A stretch of 64,000 nucleotides of DNA from Henckelia pumila (taxonomy: Eukaryota; Streptophyta; Magnoliopsida; Lamiales; Gesneriaceae), in the NCBI RefSeq assembly GCF_033568475.1, contig NC_133122.1:183043449-183107448 (forward strand), in the 5' to 3' direction. A program made the translations under genes and the position numbers. The notes under the pieces are model-generated. The model was given only the letters and a program-made list of their open reading frames with translations, had not been told where the DNA came from and made no database searches. Shown piece after piece: positions 21,466 to 36,400 of the stretch. The first letter of the stretch is position 1. Every line of letters starts with the position of its first letter.

Positions 21466-24400
21466 ATGAGCTTGGCAGGTCTAGGGCAAATCTTCGGGCA
21501 AGTCTCGGCGGATTGGTCAGCGCCACACAGCACCCCACTCAAGCCTTTTCTGTTTCTTGTTCATCCCCTGCAGAATGATTCAGCTTCTCTACAAATCACT
21601 GTCACCGATTTCCAATACAACACCTTTCAGGCCGTCAAGTCCAGTTTTCAGCTCGAGGACATGGTCATCTTTCATCTTCTTCATCATCGTTTCAGTTATT
21701 TGTATTCAATTTATGTTCCATTTGTTGTAGGTTAAATGAATAAAGTCGATTATTAATGGGTCGAAGAGTTTTTTCAAGAAATGTAATTGTCAAATGTTAT
21801 GTTAATTGAAAGTATAATACTGCCAACCCAATGTTAATGTACGGTTCTAGGTGGCATGAATGAATTGTATCTCGCTTTTATACAGAGGGATGCGATTGGA
21901 ATTGGTGGTTCTTGGTCAGAATTTGTAGATTATGTCACCGCTTCACTGAAATCGGAAGATGTAAAGCTTGTCATGGAGGGATCATCTGAGTCAGGAGGTA
22001 ATTTACCAGCCTCTTCTTTTCAACACTGCCGTGAATTCAAGTCAAGACATCAAATTAATATCCATATCCTTTTAATGTGCACCCATAATATATCACATTG
22101 TGTTTTAGCATTTAAATTTTATGAAAATAGTATGATAAGTTAAAGGTTCATTTATATCAATAGTGCTGTATTATTCATTTAAGAGGAGCGTGGCTAATTA
22201 TTTCTAAGAGCTCAATCTTTGATACACACTTTTATTAGTACATTTACTTGCATCTTTTTGGAGTTTGGTCCTTTAATGCTTTGATTCTTTGAGAATTATT
22301 GTTTCCGAGATCCATAGTTCCCATGAGAAGTTAGAATGCCTGACGGTAAAACAACTTTTGAAGGCAGGAACTATTGATTTTTGTGAACTGACATTTATGT
22401 ATGCACGTAATGACTGTTGGGGTAATGCTACATTGATCATTAAAATGTCTATGGAGCACTCGTAGTGTTGTCTAATGTGGAATAATGTTGATTGCATTTT
22501 TCTTCTTTTTTCAGGTGCTTTGCATGCAAAATTAATTGCACAAAAATCAAAAGGAATGCCACGAGTCTCGATTTCCCTTGGTAAACTTGTTGATGGGACT
22601 GCTTGTAAGGCGATGGGAAGTCTCTCGCGGGAGCTCTATGCAGAATACAGAGTGGCGCATAATTCACTTATTGAAGGTCACAAATCAACTACACTTCTAT
22701 AAAGTATTGTTTATTTACTAGGGGATCATGACACATAATGCACGTGTTTTATGAAAAAATAATAGAATAAAATTTTTTTTTTTGATTTTTTTTTTAATGA
22801 AGATTATTGATGTTTGAAATTGAAATGACAGGAGAGATAATCAAAATTAAAGGAAAATGTGGTACATATAGTGGATGGTTAGAGAATGTTCTGGGGATTA
22901 TTAAAAAGATTCACTACTATACCAAAGTTAGTTAGTAAAAGGGATTTAACTTTAATAAATTGTACATTGTCAAGCCAGTCCGCAGATGACATTTTGACAA
23001 TTACATTGATGCAGACAAACTTTTCTTTAGTTAAGGATTATTTTATTGTCCAAGTTTATCTGCTTCTGCGTAGACCAGGAAACAAACTTTCAATTTCATC
23101 ATGTAAAAAAATTAAGAATGCTGAATCTGTTTCTTGTTTTCTCCGTCTTTTTACTCATCCACTATGTTTGTATTATTTTGTTATTAAACACAATGTGATA
23201 TATTAAGTGTACAAATAAGGACTTGGTTATCAAATTTGATCTCTTGAGTTGAATTCATGATGTCAGGGGCAGTTTGAAAAATATAAATGGAAGAGAAACT
23301 AATTGAAAGAAAGTGACTGGTGAATGGAAAAAATAATCAAACTTAAATGAAAATTCTATCTTTACGCGAGCATATTTTTGTTGGTTGTAACAGTTTAATT
23401 TTTATTTCTTTTTAGTTATGAAATTTAAATGTTCTATATTAAGATTTTCTGTGAAGTGTGAAAGTGCGATTAGATTCTATGTTTGCATCATACTGAAGGC
23501 ATGTGCCTAGACTTAAGACTTGTCAAGGCTTCGCCTTTCCATCACGACTCAAAGTCATGCGCAGTTCTTTAATGAAGTCTGTGCCTTAACCATAGGCCCA
23601 AGTCTTGGTGCTCTGTAAAGGTTCAAGGCCCTTCAAAGCACACAATTCAATGTGGAACAGCAATTGGGCCAGAAAAAGAACATCCATTTTCGCTTATGTA
23701 GTCATGAATTTTGTTTTACTGTTATTTGATAATATTTGTGAAGTACATATTGCATTTTGCATTATCAGATTTTCTTCAGATATTTAGATTCTACCCTATT
23801 GTTATTTAGGGTGCTTCACGTCAATAAAGCACGTGTCTCGCCTTGTGCCTAAGCTCTATGTTTAAGCTTTAGCGCACCTTGTGTTTCAGATTTAGTATAA
23901 TCTCTATGAAGATATGTAAGCCAGTTAGTTATGCTATATGTTGGCGGCAATACGTTGGCGGCAATACGGATAATGATTTTCCTTTGGGTGCAAGGGCAGG
24001 AAAAATTGAGATGATATTTGATTTAAGTTAATAATTCACATTTTCATTGACTACTACCAACTGTTATAATAGATAGAGACTGTTATATCATATATGTGCC
24101 GTTTAAATATATCATTACATCATCTGCAGCATGCCCTAAAATTTTTTTCTCTTACAGTTGATAATATTTTTTTATCTGTGTTTCTATCGTCAGAGAAAGA
24201 GCAAAATCACCGATTGACCAAAACTGTGGTGGATGAACAGGTGACCCCACTTCCCTCTGACATCAATTAATAGTGCCGGTATCTGAGTTACCGTAGGATC
24301 TGTCTTCACTGCTACTGGTTGCTACTTTGATACTGAACTTGCATAATTTAATCACTGAAAGTTGGTGTTCAAAGGTTTAGAAATGCATGAATTTTGATTT

Positions 24401-27400
24401 GATGCATTTCACTTGGAATTTCAACGTTTTTTACAATTTTCTGTTTATTGGTATGTAACGCATAAAATTATTGGTATGTTAGACATAAAATTTTTAGGTG
24501 TGAATATCAGTAGTGTCTCAATTTTGTATGTTAAGACATAAAATTTTTAGGTGTGAATATCAGTAGTGTCTCACTTCAATTTGTGAGATGTTAGATGTCC
24601 CACACTTTTCTGGCAACTTGAGTTTCTTTTTTTTTACAAAATGAGGACCCATGTGAAGTAGTTGCAATTTGGATTTTTTAATCTATGCTGTTTTCTCTAT
24701 AGAGTTGTATACGGGCTAAGCGGCCAGCTATGAGCCTGAATCAAGCTCAGCTTGGTATATATCAGAGCTTCTAAAAAAATCACCCCTAAGCCCGATCCGC
24801 AAATCTTACACAAATCCAACCAGACACGGCCTGGTTGGTCTAGATTAACTTTACATAAGCCTGGTTGGTCTAGATTAACTTTACATATAACTGAGACACA
24901 TTGAAGCCATTCTTTTCTTCATGAAAAAATACATTCTTCATTCTTTGGGTAGAGCTTCTATGCCAGAATCCAGATGCAATCAGAGCAGTGTTTTTGGATT
25001 AATTATCCTTGACATGAGTTGAATGTTGTGATTTTATTTTTTATCGTTATATTATATTCTCTTTCCATCAACATTTCACAGGAGCTTGTTTATGATCCTT
25101 ATCAAGAATTTATATTCTCTCCTTTTCATTTCTTCTCTCTGAGTTTAGAGCTATTGCAACTGATTTTGATGACTTGAATGCTAAAATATTTCTAGAAATG
25201 GTCTCTGCACTGGATTTATATGCAATTATAGGAATTCTGCTTGCTATATCTTTGTGTAATTTTGTGTTTGCTTTTCCTCAATATGATTGTCAGGAAAAGA
25301 ACAACACAATGCAAAAGCAGTTGGACTTGATATTGTATTCTAAAAAGCACAAATCTCAGAAAATAAATGATAGAGTGGGCTCGGATAACAATGTTATGAT
25401 CTCACAAGACTCCCCAGGTATTGATCTATTCTTTTCTATTTATTTACTTTCCAAATGATCTTTTGGTGCATAGTTGTAAATAAGGGATGCAAATGAAACA
25501 CTAACCTTTATAGCCAGAAAAAATTTGCTTGAAACTTGAAAGATGAACGATTTTGGGTCAAGAGTTCAAATTTGAGCCAACTTGCTTGGTTGGAGCTCAT
25601 CATTGACCTCTATGAACCAAATATTCACATAATGACTCGAGCTTGCAAGCATGTGTAATTCTAAATAAGTTTATACAATATCAACAATTTTATTTGTAAG
25701 AATTATCTTCGCAGGTCATTGAAAAAAACATATAAAGTCAGATACTCTAATGTTGTCCTACGATGTCAGCAACATCAAGGTACAACATCATTCAAAACAA
25801 ATTAAATAATTATATTCAAATAGATCAGAAATTACTAAAAATTATTATCAATTAAGCATAATTACGCAGCGAAAATAATAACACAAAAATTATTGTGCAC
25901 AAGTACAAAGACTTGTGCGATGCCTCATGGCAAAAAATATTACTAGGACAAAGTAATATTCAATTACAAAAACCAATCCTAGTAAACCTATCAAAGTTAA
26001 GTTCTCAGCACTTTGAAAAATCCTAACAACACTCTAAATTCAATCAAAGATTGAAAACGAAAACTATGGTTTGTAAACTAAACAAACAAATATCTCAACC
26101 AATCGAGATATTAAAACTACAACCTAAATACTATGACAGTAGTATAGGAAAATCAGAGGTGTAGTAAAAGGAAGAAACAAAGCCACAGGGAAGAGTTTGA
26201 TGACAGTGGCTGGAATTCTTCAACCGGAGATTTAGATCTTCAAACGCTTGGTCTCCGAATTCTGGAATCAGTTTCTCCTTTTTCTTCTATCCTCTTCACG
26301 CGTATGATCTTTTTCTCTAATCTTCCTTTGTACGCTCGCTCTCTCTCTCTCTCTCTCTCCTGCTCCTTCTTCACGCTTATAAATAAGTAGAATGATTTAT
26401 TTTTTTTAGATAGAGTCCTGTAAAGATGGAAACAAATCTTCAATTAAAAAGTAAGCATGATCAAATCATATATCAATATTACTTAAATAAAATATTTTCA
26501 TCTTTTAATTAAAGATAATATCGAATACAAGAAAGGCAAAACATGTAGAAAAAAAAATTAAAAGGAAAAGAATTGAATAGAATTTATGTCTTATCTCCAA
26601 GACATATTTTCCTTTCAATCTCCCCTTTTTTGTCTTTCTGGACAAAACAAAGCATAATAATTATCAGTTGCTCCTTCTGAGTTAGACAACTTAGGCTCCC
26701 CCTAAATTTGATCATATCAGTTCACGGTGTTGTCACCGGATTGGACAACATGGGAGGAACAACATCAACAATGAAACAATAATTATTCACATCATTCTGA
26801 GCTGTGCCAGATGGTCGGTCCAGCTTCTTGTTTAGCAACCTCAATATAGCAACCCCAACATCATCAACATCATCTCCCCCTTTTTGTCCATGAATGGCAA
26901 TGTTAAGGAGAAGCTTGTAATCAGCGACCTAATAAATGTAGTGAGCAATGAGAGATTGTGAAACATCTAGACCTTCTTAAAACTTAAATGCGGAATTTTT
27001 TTTTTTTTATAATAACAATACATATATGCCCATACATATATGTATCATATTTAAAACCAATTACTGCTACACGTAGCAATTAAAATACTACTTCTTAGTA
27101 ATAACTTAAATAAAAATAAACAAATAAATAATTAAAAAGGGTTTCATGCATGAAACAAAAATAGTAAATGATACATGTTTGAAACTCTCATATGGGGAAA
27201 TAATAAAATAGAAATATGCAACTTGTTTTAAAAACTCAACGTCATAAAAATAAATGTATCTTAAAACATCATCTAAAAACTGCAACGGTCACGGGGCCAC
27301 TGTTCCGTGAGCTCATACATCCTCACCACCGGTAGGAGCTACATAAGTATCATCTGACTCACCTGCACCATATAAGCGTAGTGAGCCTAGGGGCTCAACA

Positions 27401-30400
27401 TGTCTAAACTTGAATATCAAGGTTTAAAATAATGCATCACATAATCATACTAATACATATACATGATACATGAGCATGCATGGAAACATTTTATTTCATA
27501 ACATAAATGCTGAAACATAAATCTTAAGCATAAACATCATCTTTCTTCATCATACATAACATAGTTGAGCAGGGTATTTTTGAAACAGTCTATGGTCCTA
27601 TCCGTAAGTGTGAAGCTTATCTGTGCCGACTGATCAGTCTCATGAACCAACGTACGTGGCGGTGATAAATCACCTCCTATGGTAGTAAACTACCTCATAA
27701 ATCATATATCATATGGTGGATAACCACCCTTATGTCACACTACTTCAATTTCCATCAAGAAAATATTTTTGCTCAACTCATACATAATCATAATCATATC
27801 ATATAAAATTTCATGAATGCATGCACTGAAAATTTGTCCGTAATATATATTTAATTGATTTTTTTCATATTAAATATACTTATACTTAAAATATAAACTT
27901 CATGCATAAAAATAATTAAATATATATTCCGGACTTAGTTATTTTTCATGGGTTGGTCCAGACTGCTGGTCACTCAATCTAAGCCCATTAAACTTAAATA
28001 AGAGCCCAATTATCATATTTTAGCCCAAATAACTTAACTAAACTTAACTGGGCCTAAATAAAAATATTTAAGCCCATTAACTTAAATAAACCCAATAAGA
28101 CACTAGACTGGCCCAAAAATCCTCTGACTGACCCAAAAATTCCCATGGGCTCCCAAGCCCATAAAAATCATTGGGCTAACTTAAATAAATTATTTAAAGC
28201 CCAAAATAAAATTATTTGGAAGCCCAAATATTTTATTTCTAATTAATTGGCCCAAAAACCAATTAAAACCTTAAACACTTAAAAATTAAAAATACTCGAG
28301 CCCGGCCCACCTAACCCGGACCCGGACCGATCTGAACCGACCCACAAATTACCAGACCCGATCCAGACCCCAAGACCCGACCCGGACCTGCCCAAAACCC
28401 TTAACCCGTTTCCCTCTTGTTCCTTACTCTCGGCTGCGACCAGCTTCTGTTCAGAGGCATCGGCCGCCCTACTCCGGCCACCAAATGGCCGGAGCACCAC
28501 CACCTACACCTAGAAGACTTCAAGACGTTTCCAGAAAGCTAAAAACCAGCCCAAACGGAGTCCTAACGAAGGAGAACGAACCAAAACAAAATCTGCCTAA
28601 TTTCTGCTCGCGCGCTGCGCGCGACGCCGGACTTTCGGCCATTCGGCCGCCCAACTCCGACCATCACTGGCTAGAGAACTACCTGAGATAACTTCCTCTA
28701 TGTCTTGGGGTTCTAACCCAATTGGAATCACCCTCAAACCCGTCCTATACAGTGCACACGAACCATTCTTCCAAAACCGCTCAAACTGCGACCTTCTATG
28801 CAACCAGAAGATATTGTTTCGGTTCAGACCAACCTTGGCTCAAACCACTCGAACCACTCGACCCTAAGGCACCCTAGGACACCCCTTGACCGAGCCCCAG
28901 CCTCTGGACCATACTATGCTTGGCAAAAACGTGAGTCATGACCAATCAAGCAAGAACATGCATCAAGGCATACATGCATAAACTCGAAATTTCCATGAAA
29001 AATCTGAAATAAAACACATCATGCAAGAGTAATAGCTTATATGGTGGCCAAATAAAAGTTTTAGACATGCTTTTTAATCTTTGAATGGAGATTGATGCGT
29101 TTACGAGACTCCGGGACGACGAACGGATCAAAATCTACGAAGATCAAGCTTGGTCGGCTATGGAGATTGTGAAATCTGAAGAAAACGTGAAGAAGAGAAT
29201 GGAGAGAAGGATGGAGTCGGCTGATTGAGTTTAGGGTAGGGTAGGCTTTAGTTTTTTAAATTTTGATAATTAGGATTAATTTAGGATAATAACTAATATA
29301 AATTAATGAGGTAGATAATATAACATAAATATAAGATTTTAAACTTTTAAAAATACCTACTAATCTGATATATAATAATAAATCCCGAAATATAATATTA
29401 AAGGATTTTTAAAAATCAATAAAAGTCATTAAAATGACTTATTTTGGCCAAAAATCAATTCTTAAATAAATATATAAGTAAATACTAAAATTTTCTTGAC
29501 AAAATACTTTAAAATATTATTTTAAGGCTCATAAAACTCATAAAATATTTTTGGCTAAGAATTTTGGTATCTCGTCCGTCCGCGGTCCCGTCTACGCGAT
29601 CAAAATATTAAATTCCTTAAAAATCTAGAATTTCCATAATTATGGGTTAAATGCTAAAATAAATTAAATCATGCATATAAATCACATAATATCACATAAA
29701 TACATTTAACCCTTAATTAAAAAATTAATTTCTCCTAATTATGCATGCGGATTTACGTTTTAAAATTTTCGGGTGTTACAGATTGAGCATTAAAGATCTG
29801 GTACTCAGCAAACATGATTTGAGACTCCAGGCAGACAAGTGAAAGTTGCACAAATTCTGATGTTGGTGCCTTGATGTTGGCAACATCGAAAATAACATCA
29901 GTACGCAGAGGTCTACCCATCCAAGATAGATCAACCTTCAAATTACCCTTGAGAAAAGTAGGATCGATCTTGACAGTCTCCCCCTCAACAGAAAGTGGTT
30001 CATCTTTCATCATCCGCTTCAATGTTATCACTGTCAGTGTTGGGAACATCATCTGCAACAACATCTGATGCAGCAGATTGTTCAGATGAAGACGACCTCG
30101 AACATAGACTCCCAAAATTTGTGGAGTCTTTCTCATAAGCATCAGAGGTCAAGGTTCAGTAAATTCAAGTACTAGAGCACAGTGTAAGGAGCCAATGACA
30201 TCCCAAATTCAGCAGGATCCAATTCAGCAAAATTGGCAGCGACAGAAGATTGTGAAGATTCCTTAACAACAGAGGAAGAAACACCACCAACTTAGGGTTC
30301 TGGGTGAGCAACGATCTCAAATCCTCATCTTCAAAATCATCTCCAGGAAAAATCTTGATCAAACTTTTTTCCTGCAAATGTGAGTGAGATTATGAAAGAA

Positions 30401-33400
30401 TTAAATAATTCACATAGAAATAGAACAAAGAGAGGCTATGAGAACAACGGTGCAAATGATCAGACTAAGTGTCAATCTTAAGCTCTAATGTGTCAATTTG
30501 AAGAGACAAAGACACAGTAAAAATCCATTAGCCAGTAAAATCGCAATTCTCTCAATCATCACACTGTTACGGTCAAAGAGATTAATGAGTTTTGAATTTT
30601 TTGAAAACTTGAAAACTCAATATACAAGGCAATAATCTAGTTAAATCAATATCTGATATATCCCAAAAAAAAAAACTGCACACCGCATGTAACACCACTA
30701 AAATTCAAATCCCAAAGGATAAATTTATGGTTAATTTGATTTTCACCATATTTCATCCAAAAAAAAAATACGAAACAATTTCACCAATTTATTTATTCAC
30801 GAAATAATGCAAATGCATGACCTAAGGATGTCTAAAACAGAGTGTAGAATATCAAGAATGCAGTAACAATGCATGAGATATGTTTACAAGTGTGATGTTT
30901 GCATCTGATGTTGGAAACATCTCCTGGGAACAGTGTAGTTTTTCAAAACAAAATCAGAAATTTTTCCACACTTAATTAGCCAGATTTTTTGTTTATTGAT
31001 TTAGAAGTGGTAGCCTGCACACTGAGAGAACGGTCTTCATAGGACTCTCTCAGGTAGCTTTTTCCATTTTCTTCCGAAATTTGGTGTGTTAGACAATTGC
31101 GTCAACACTTCTCTTATCAGCTCACATATAAAATTTTTCCAAGTCACGTTTCACATGGAACAAGATCATGGAATACACAAACATTCCTCAACTACTTGGT
31201 GACTTAAGTGAGCAATCAACTTGGCTTCGTGTGTTACAAAATATTTTAAATAGAAAAACTACTGATAAACCAGTTAATGACCAGAACATAGCAAACAAGA
31301 CACTGAACAAAGTGCATGAATGAAATGAAAGATGCCTAAAATCCTAAAAATGCACATGCATGTTTGGTGTTGTCTCATGATGTTAGCAACATCACGGAGC
31401 AACATCAGTGAGTGATAAAAGTGAACGCATGCTAAGAGATTTCATAAGGTTGGAAAATCTCTTAAAACCCAATGCTTTCGTGAATCTTTCAACTAGTTGA
31501 TTATCAGTACCAATGAATTCCATATGAATCAAATCTTTTTCAACCAAATCACGGATAAAATGATGTTTTGTATCAATGTGTTTAGTGCGGGAGTGTTGTA
31601 CTGGGATTTTCAAGATATTAATCACACTAGAATTATCACAATGTAAAGTTGAAGTTTCACTTTTAAACTCATAGTCATTCACCATTTGATTCATCCACAA
31701 AAGTTGAAAACAACAACTTCCAACTGCTTCATATTTCAAAATTATTTTTACCGCTTTGAGACGTGATATTTTAGGATCAGACTGATACTTAGCACATAAA
31801 CAAAAGCTAAACATGATATCAATGCGGCTAGCAGTCAAATATAGAAGAATGTCTATGATGTTGCGGTACATGGTGTTGTCAACACCGTCCGCAATATCTT
31901 TGGACAGTTTTTCACTTGATCCAATTGGTGTTTTCGTATGCTTCAGATTATCACCACAAAATTTCTTCACAAGATACTTAGCATATATACTTTGAGAGAA
32001 CAAAATACCTTCAGACATTTGATTGACTTGAAGTCCAATAAAATAACTCATCTCTCTCACCATTGCTCATTTCAAAATTAGATTCCATGCATGCAACAAA
32101 GTGATCAACATAATTTTGAGATGAAGCACAAAACAGTAAATCATCCACATAGATTTGACAAATCAAGATATCATCTTTGAGCTTTTGAATAAAGAGAGTT
32201 TTATCCTTTTCACCTCTTTTGAAGTCAATTCTCAACAAATATTTTGTCAATCTACCATACCATGCACAAAGAACTTGCTTGAGTTCATATAGAGCCTTCT
32301 TCAATTTGTGGACATGATCCAAATGCTTAGGGTCTTCAAAACCCTTAGGTTGTTTGACATAAACATGTTCATGCAAAATACCATTAAGAAAAATATTTTT
32401 TACATCCATTTGATACAGTTTAAGACCCATATAACAAGAAATAAAAAGCAATAATCGAACAGATTCAATACGAGCAACAAGAGCAAAAGTTTCATCAAAC
32501 TCTACCCCTTCAACTTGAGTGTACCCTTGAGTAACTAAACGAGTATTATTTCCAACACTATTCCTCAACTCATCAGTTTTGATTTTGAAATTCCATTTAG
32601 TACCAATCACATTTCCATGAGCAGAAGGTGATACAAGATACCATACACCATTTCTAAAAAATTGCTCAAGTTTTTCATTCATATCATTCACCAAAAACTC
32701 GTCTTTTAAGACTTCACTCATATTCTTGGCTTCAATGAAAAAGACAAAATTGGAATACATTACCTGGAAAAACACAGAAGCATTGCACACTAACCCGATC
32801 ATCTTTTGATAGTCCACTTTTTCTTTGTTTTGGGTTCTCACATTTTCCAGTAAGTTACCAATGACCTGAGATGTCAGATGAACTTTCTGAATCTGAGAAC
32901 TTTCTTCCACATCAGCATGTATTTTTTCATCAGACCGACTTTCTACAGATTGATTCAACTGGAAATCTGATGTTGTGCCGTTGATGTTGGCAACATCTGG
33001 GATAACACAGGGAGTGTCCAGTTGTTCATTCATCAAGTTTTGGAAGTCATCTTTTGCTCTCTTTCCTTTGATATCACCATGGCTTTCCATTTCTCGTACA
33101 ACTTCAAACTTACCCAAATTTTTCAAGGATTTGAAGTTTGCATATATCCTAGCTTCTGGTGCCATAAATCCAATTCGCTTTCCTTAGAGCTTTTACAGCC
33201 ATGTTCTTCACCAATTTTGTAGAAATTATCGGCTGACCTAGTACATGTCATTACACAAACATTAACTTCATCAAACACCTCACATGAATTTTTATCAAAT
33301 TTCACAAATAGGTTATCATCACAAAGTTGGCTAATGCTAATTAAATTTGAATTCAATCTCTCAACATAAAACACATTGTGAAGCTCTGGAAATCCTTTCA

Positions 33401-36400
33401 CATTCAAAGTTCCTTTGCCAACAATATTTCCTTTTGCACCTCCACCATAGGTCACGCATCCACTCCTTTGATCCACATAATCAGTGAGAAACTCCTTTGA
33501 TCCAGTCATGTGACAAGAACTGTCACTATCAAAATACCAAGCACCTGAAGAGTCGGTTTTCAATGAGGTATAAATGACAAAACATTTGAGTTTCACCTTA
33601 GGTACCCAGAACCTTTTACCAGAGGACTGTTTCTTTGCAGTGTTGTGGCTGATGTTGCCAACATCAGAGGGCAACATCGACTTACCAGACCACTTCATGA
33701 AATCTTTCTTCAGTTTGAAGCAATGAGGCCTTATGTGTCCTGGTTTATGACAATAATGACATATAAAATAGGTCTACTACCTTTTTGATTTTGAGTACAT
33801 ACCTGCTTTGGAGTTATTTTAACAGGAGGTCCCTCTTTGAAAGATGATGAGCAATACTTTCCTTTACAAATACTGTAGGTCTCGGAATAGTGTGCGAAGA
33901 TTCACCAACTTCAAATGTGCTTTCTTCGAAACCCAATCCAGCTTTATCAATTTTTCCAGTCATCAATAATTCCGAGAGTTTGTTTGAACTGGAATTATAT
34001 TTTGTCAAAGTTTGATTTGCTTTTACCAATTCATCCTTCACGGTGCAGAGTTCTATTTCCTTTTTTGTTAGAGCAACTTCAAGTTTGGCCAAAACACTTT
34101 TCATCTCAGCATTTTCTTTGGTCAAGACACAGTTTGCTTGATTTCTTTTCACCCAATCTGCATAGAGTGAGTTCTTCATACATGGTTTGAACACTTTCCT
34201 CAGTAGGTGTTTTTTCATTTTTCCTATGTGTATCTTCAACAGCATTTAGACACAGAAACTTTAGATTAACATTCTTATAGCAGAGTTCTGAGATTGCTAT
34301 CCCAGTAGACACTTCGTGAGGATTGATTTGAAGATGAGTTCTCACGGGAATGGCCTTGGTTATTGCTGTGCATTCTTTGATATGAGAATCTTCTTGTTCT
34401 TCCTTATCTTCGTCATCCTCCTGAACACTGGAATTGTTAAGAAAAACAACATTCAAACACAAGGAATTAGATACATACCGTCTGATGTTGTGGCCTGATG
34501 TTGCCATGTCAGAGGCAACAACATTAGGATTGACTTGTAGCAATGATTTTCTCTTTACAAGAGCAGTATGCGATGTCTGATTTTCTTCCTCAGTAGACTC
34601 ATGATCTTCATCAATATCATCATCACTTAAAAATTCAGTCACTCCTTTCCTCAATCTCAAATTGTTCTTTCCTTGAGGGAGAGAAGTTTTTTTAGTCTTC
34701 AAAGGTGTAGGCACAACCAAAGATTTGGATTTTTGCTCACTTTCTATATAATCTCTGGTTTTTTTCAAGTAGCTGCCAAATTTCTTCGCAATCAGAAATG
34801 TAGATTCTTCACATAGGTCTATTTCATTAACCTCTTGTGATATTTGCACAAGATCCTTGTGAGAGTCTTGTAATTCCATAATGTACCTGTTAAGATAAAA
34901 CAACCAGAATCAGCTCTTAGTGTATCAAGAGTGGTCTCTGACGCCACTTGTAAGAATTATCTTCGCAGGGCATTGACAAAAACATATAAAGTCAAATACT
35001 CTAATGTTGTCCTACGATGTCAGCAACATCAAGGTACAACATCATTCAAAAAAAATTAAATAATTATATTCAAATAGATCAGAAATTACTAAAAATTATT
35101 ATCAATTAAGCATAATTACGCAGCGGAAATAATAACACAAAAATTATTGTGCACAAGTACAAAGACTTGTGCGATGCCTCATGGCAAAAAATATTACTAG
35201 GACAAAGTAATATTCAATTACAAAAACCAATCCTAGTAAACATATCAAAGTTAGATTCTCAACACTTTGAGAAATCCTAACAACACTCTAAATTCAATCA
35301 AAGATTGAAAACGAAAATTATGGAGTGTAAACTAAACAAACAAATATCTCAACCAATCGAGATATTAAAACTACACCGTAAATATTATGAAAGTAGTATA
35401 GGAAAATCAGAGGTGTAGTAAAAGGAAGAAACAAAGCCACAGGGAAGAGTTTGAAGTCTCTTTGTCAGATAGTCTTCACGATGACAGTGGCTGGAATTCT
35501 TCAACCGGAGATTTAGATCTTCAAACGCTTGGTCTCCGAATTCTGGAATCAGTTTCTCCTTTTTCTTCTATCCTCTTCACGCGTATGATCTTTTTCTCTA
35601 ATCTTCCTTTGAACGCTCTCTCTCTCTCTTCTGCTCCTTCTTCACGCTTATAAATAATTCACGCTTATAAATAAGTAGAATGATTTATTTTCTTTAGATA
35701 GAGTCCTGTAAAGATGGAAACAAATCTTCAATTAAAAAGTAAGCATGATCAAATCATATATCAATGTTACTTAAATAAAAGATTATCATCTTTTAATTAA
35801 AGATAATATCGAATACAAGAAAGGCAAAACATGTAGAAAAAAAAAAATTAAAAGGAAAACAATTGAATAAAATTTATGTTTTATCTCCAAGACATATTTT
35901 CCTTTCATTATTTAACTTCGAAAGCTATATTATAAATATGTTTATATAATATCTACAAGTTCACTAAAGTTCGAAAGCTATCTATCACAATAACATGGAC
36001 TCAAATTCCACTTGGAAGTAAATTCAATTTTGTTTGAGGTTAGTACCACATTGATAATCTTAAACATGGATTAAATTATATTCAAGCATGTTAAAAAGTT
36101 TGTTAAGCTGGCTCCATGGGTTTGCAACATGGGTCCATACTAGCGTAACTACTATTGATTGATCAAGGGAAAGCACCCCCCACACTTTTTTAACCTGCAG
36201 TTCTTTCACTTAATCGCCATATATATTTGATTGACCCTTTTCAATTTCATTGTTGAAATTGTAATATGTCGTGTCTCTACTTGCAGACAAGCATGCTGCT
36301 CACAGCCCAGGCTCAACCAAGGCCGCAAACCGAGTCGTTCCTGCACACCGCAGGTTATTGGCATATCTATTTTTGTTTAATCGTGTAAGTATTCAATTTC

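Larger units (their letters stand above)
25695..35907 (-). mobile_element. antisense copia-type LTR retrotransposon (element E) in intron 5 of the PAXX-like gene
   Basis: LTRs 25695-26617 and 34949-35907 begin TGTAAGAATTATCTTC and end CATATTTTCCTTTCA, flanked by a perfect TTATT duplication (25690-25694 and 35908-35912). The polyprotein is on the minus strand, so the right LTR is the 5' one. A polypurine tract (minus strand AAAAAAGGGGAGAT) lies at 26618-26632. Domain order gag, protease, reverse transcriptase, RNase H is copia-type. The integrase core is missing between the GAG-pre-integrase motif and the reverse transcriptase, and many stops are present. An LTR-like insertion occupies 26937-29780. 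Being antisense to the host gene and in an intron, it can be spliced out with it. Confidence 0.87.

Noticed and set aside
28279..28803. Short ORFs on both strands in a GC-richer stretch
   Set aside because: Inside the LTR-like element D; no domain and overlapping frames.
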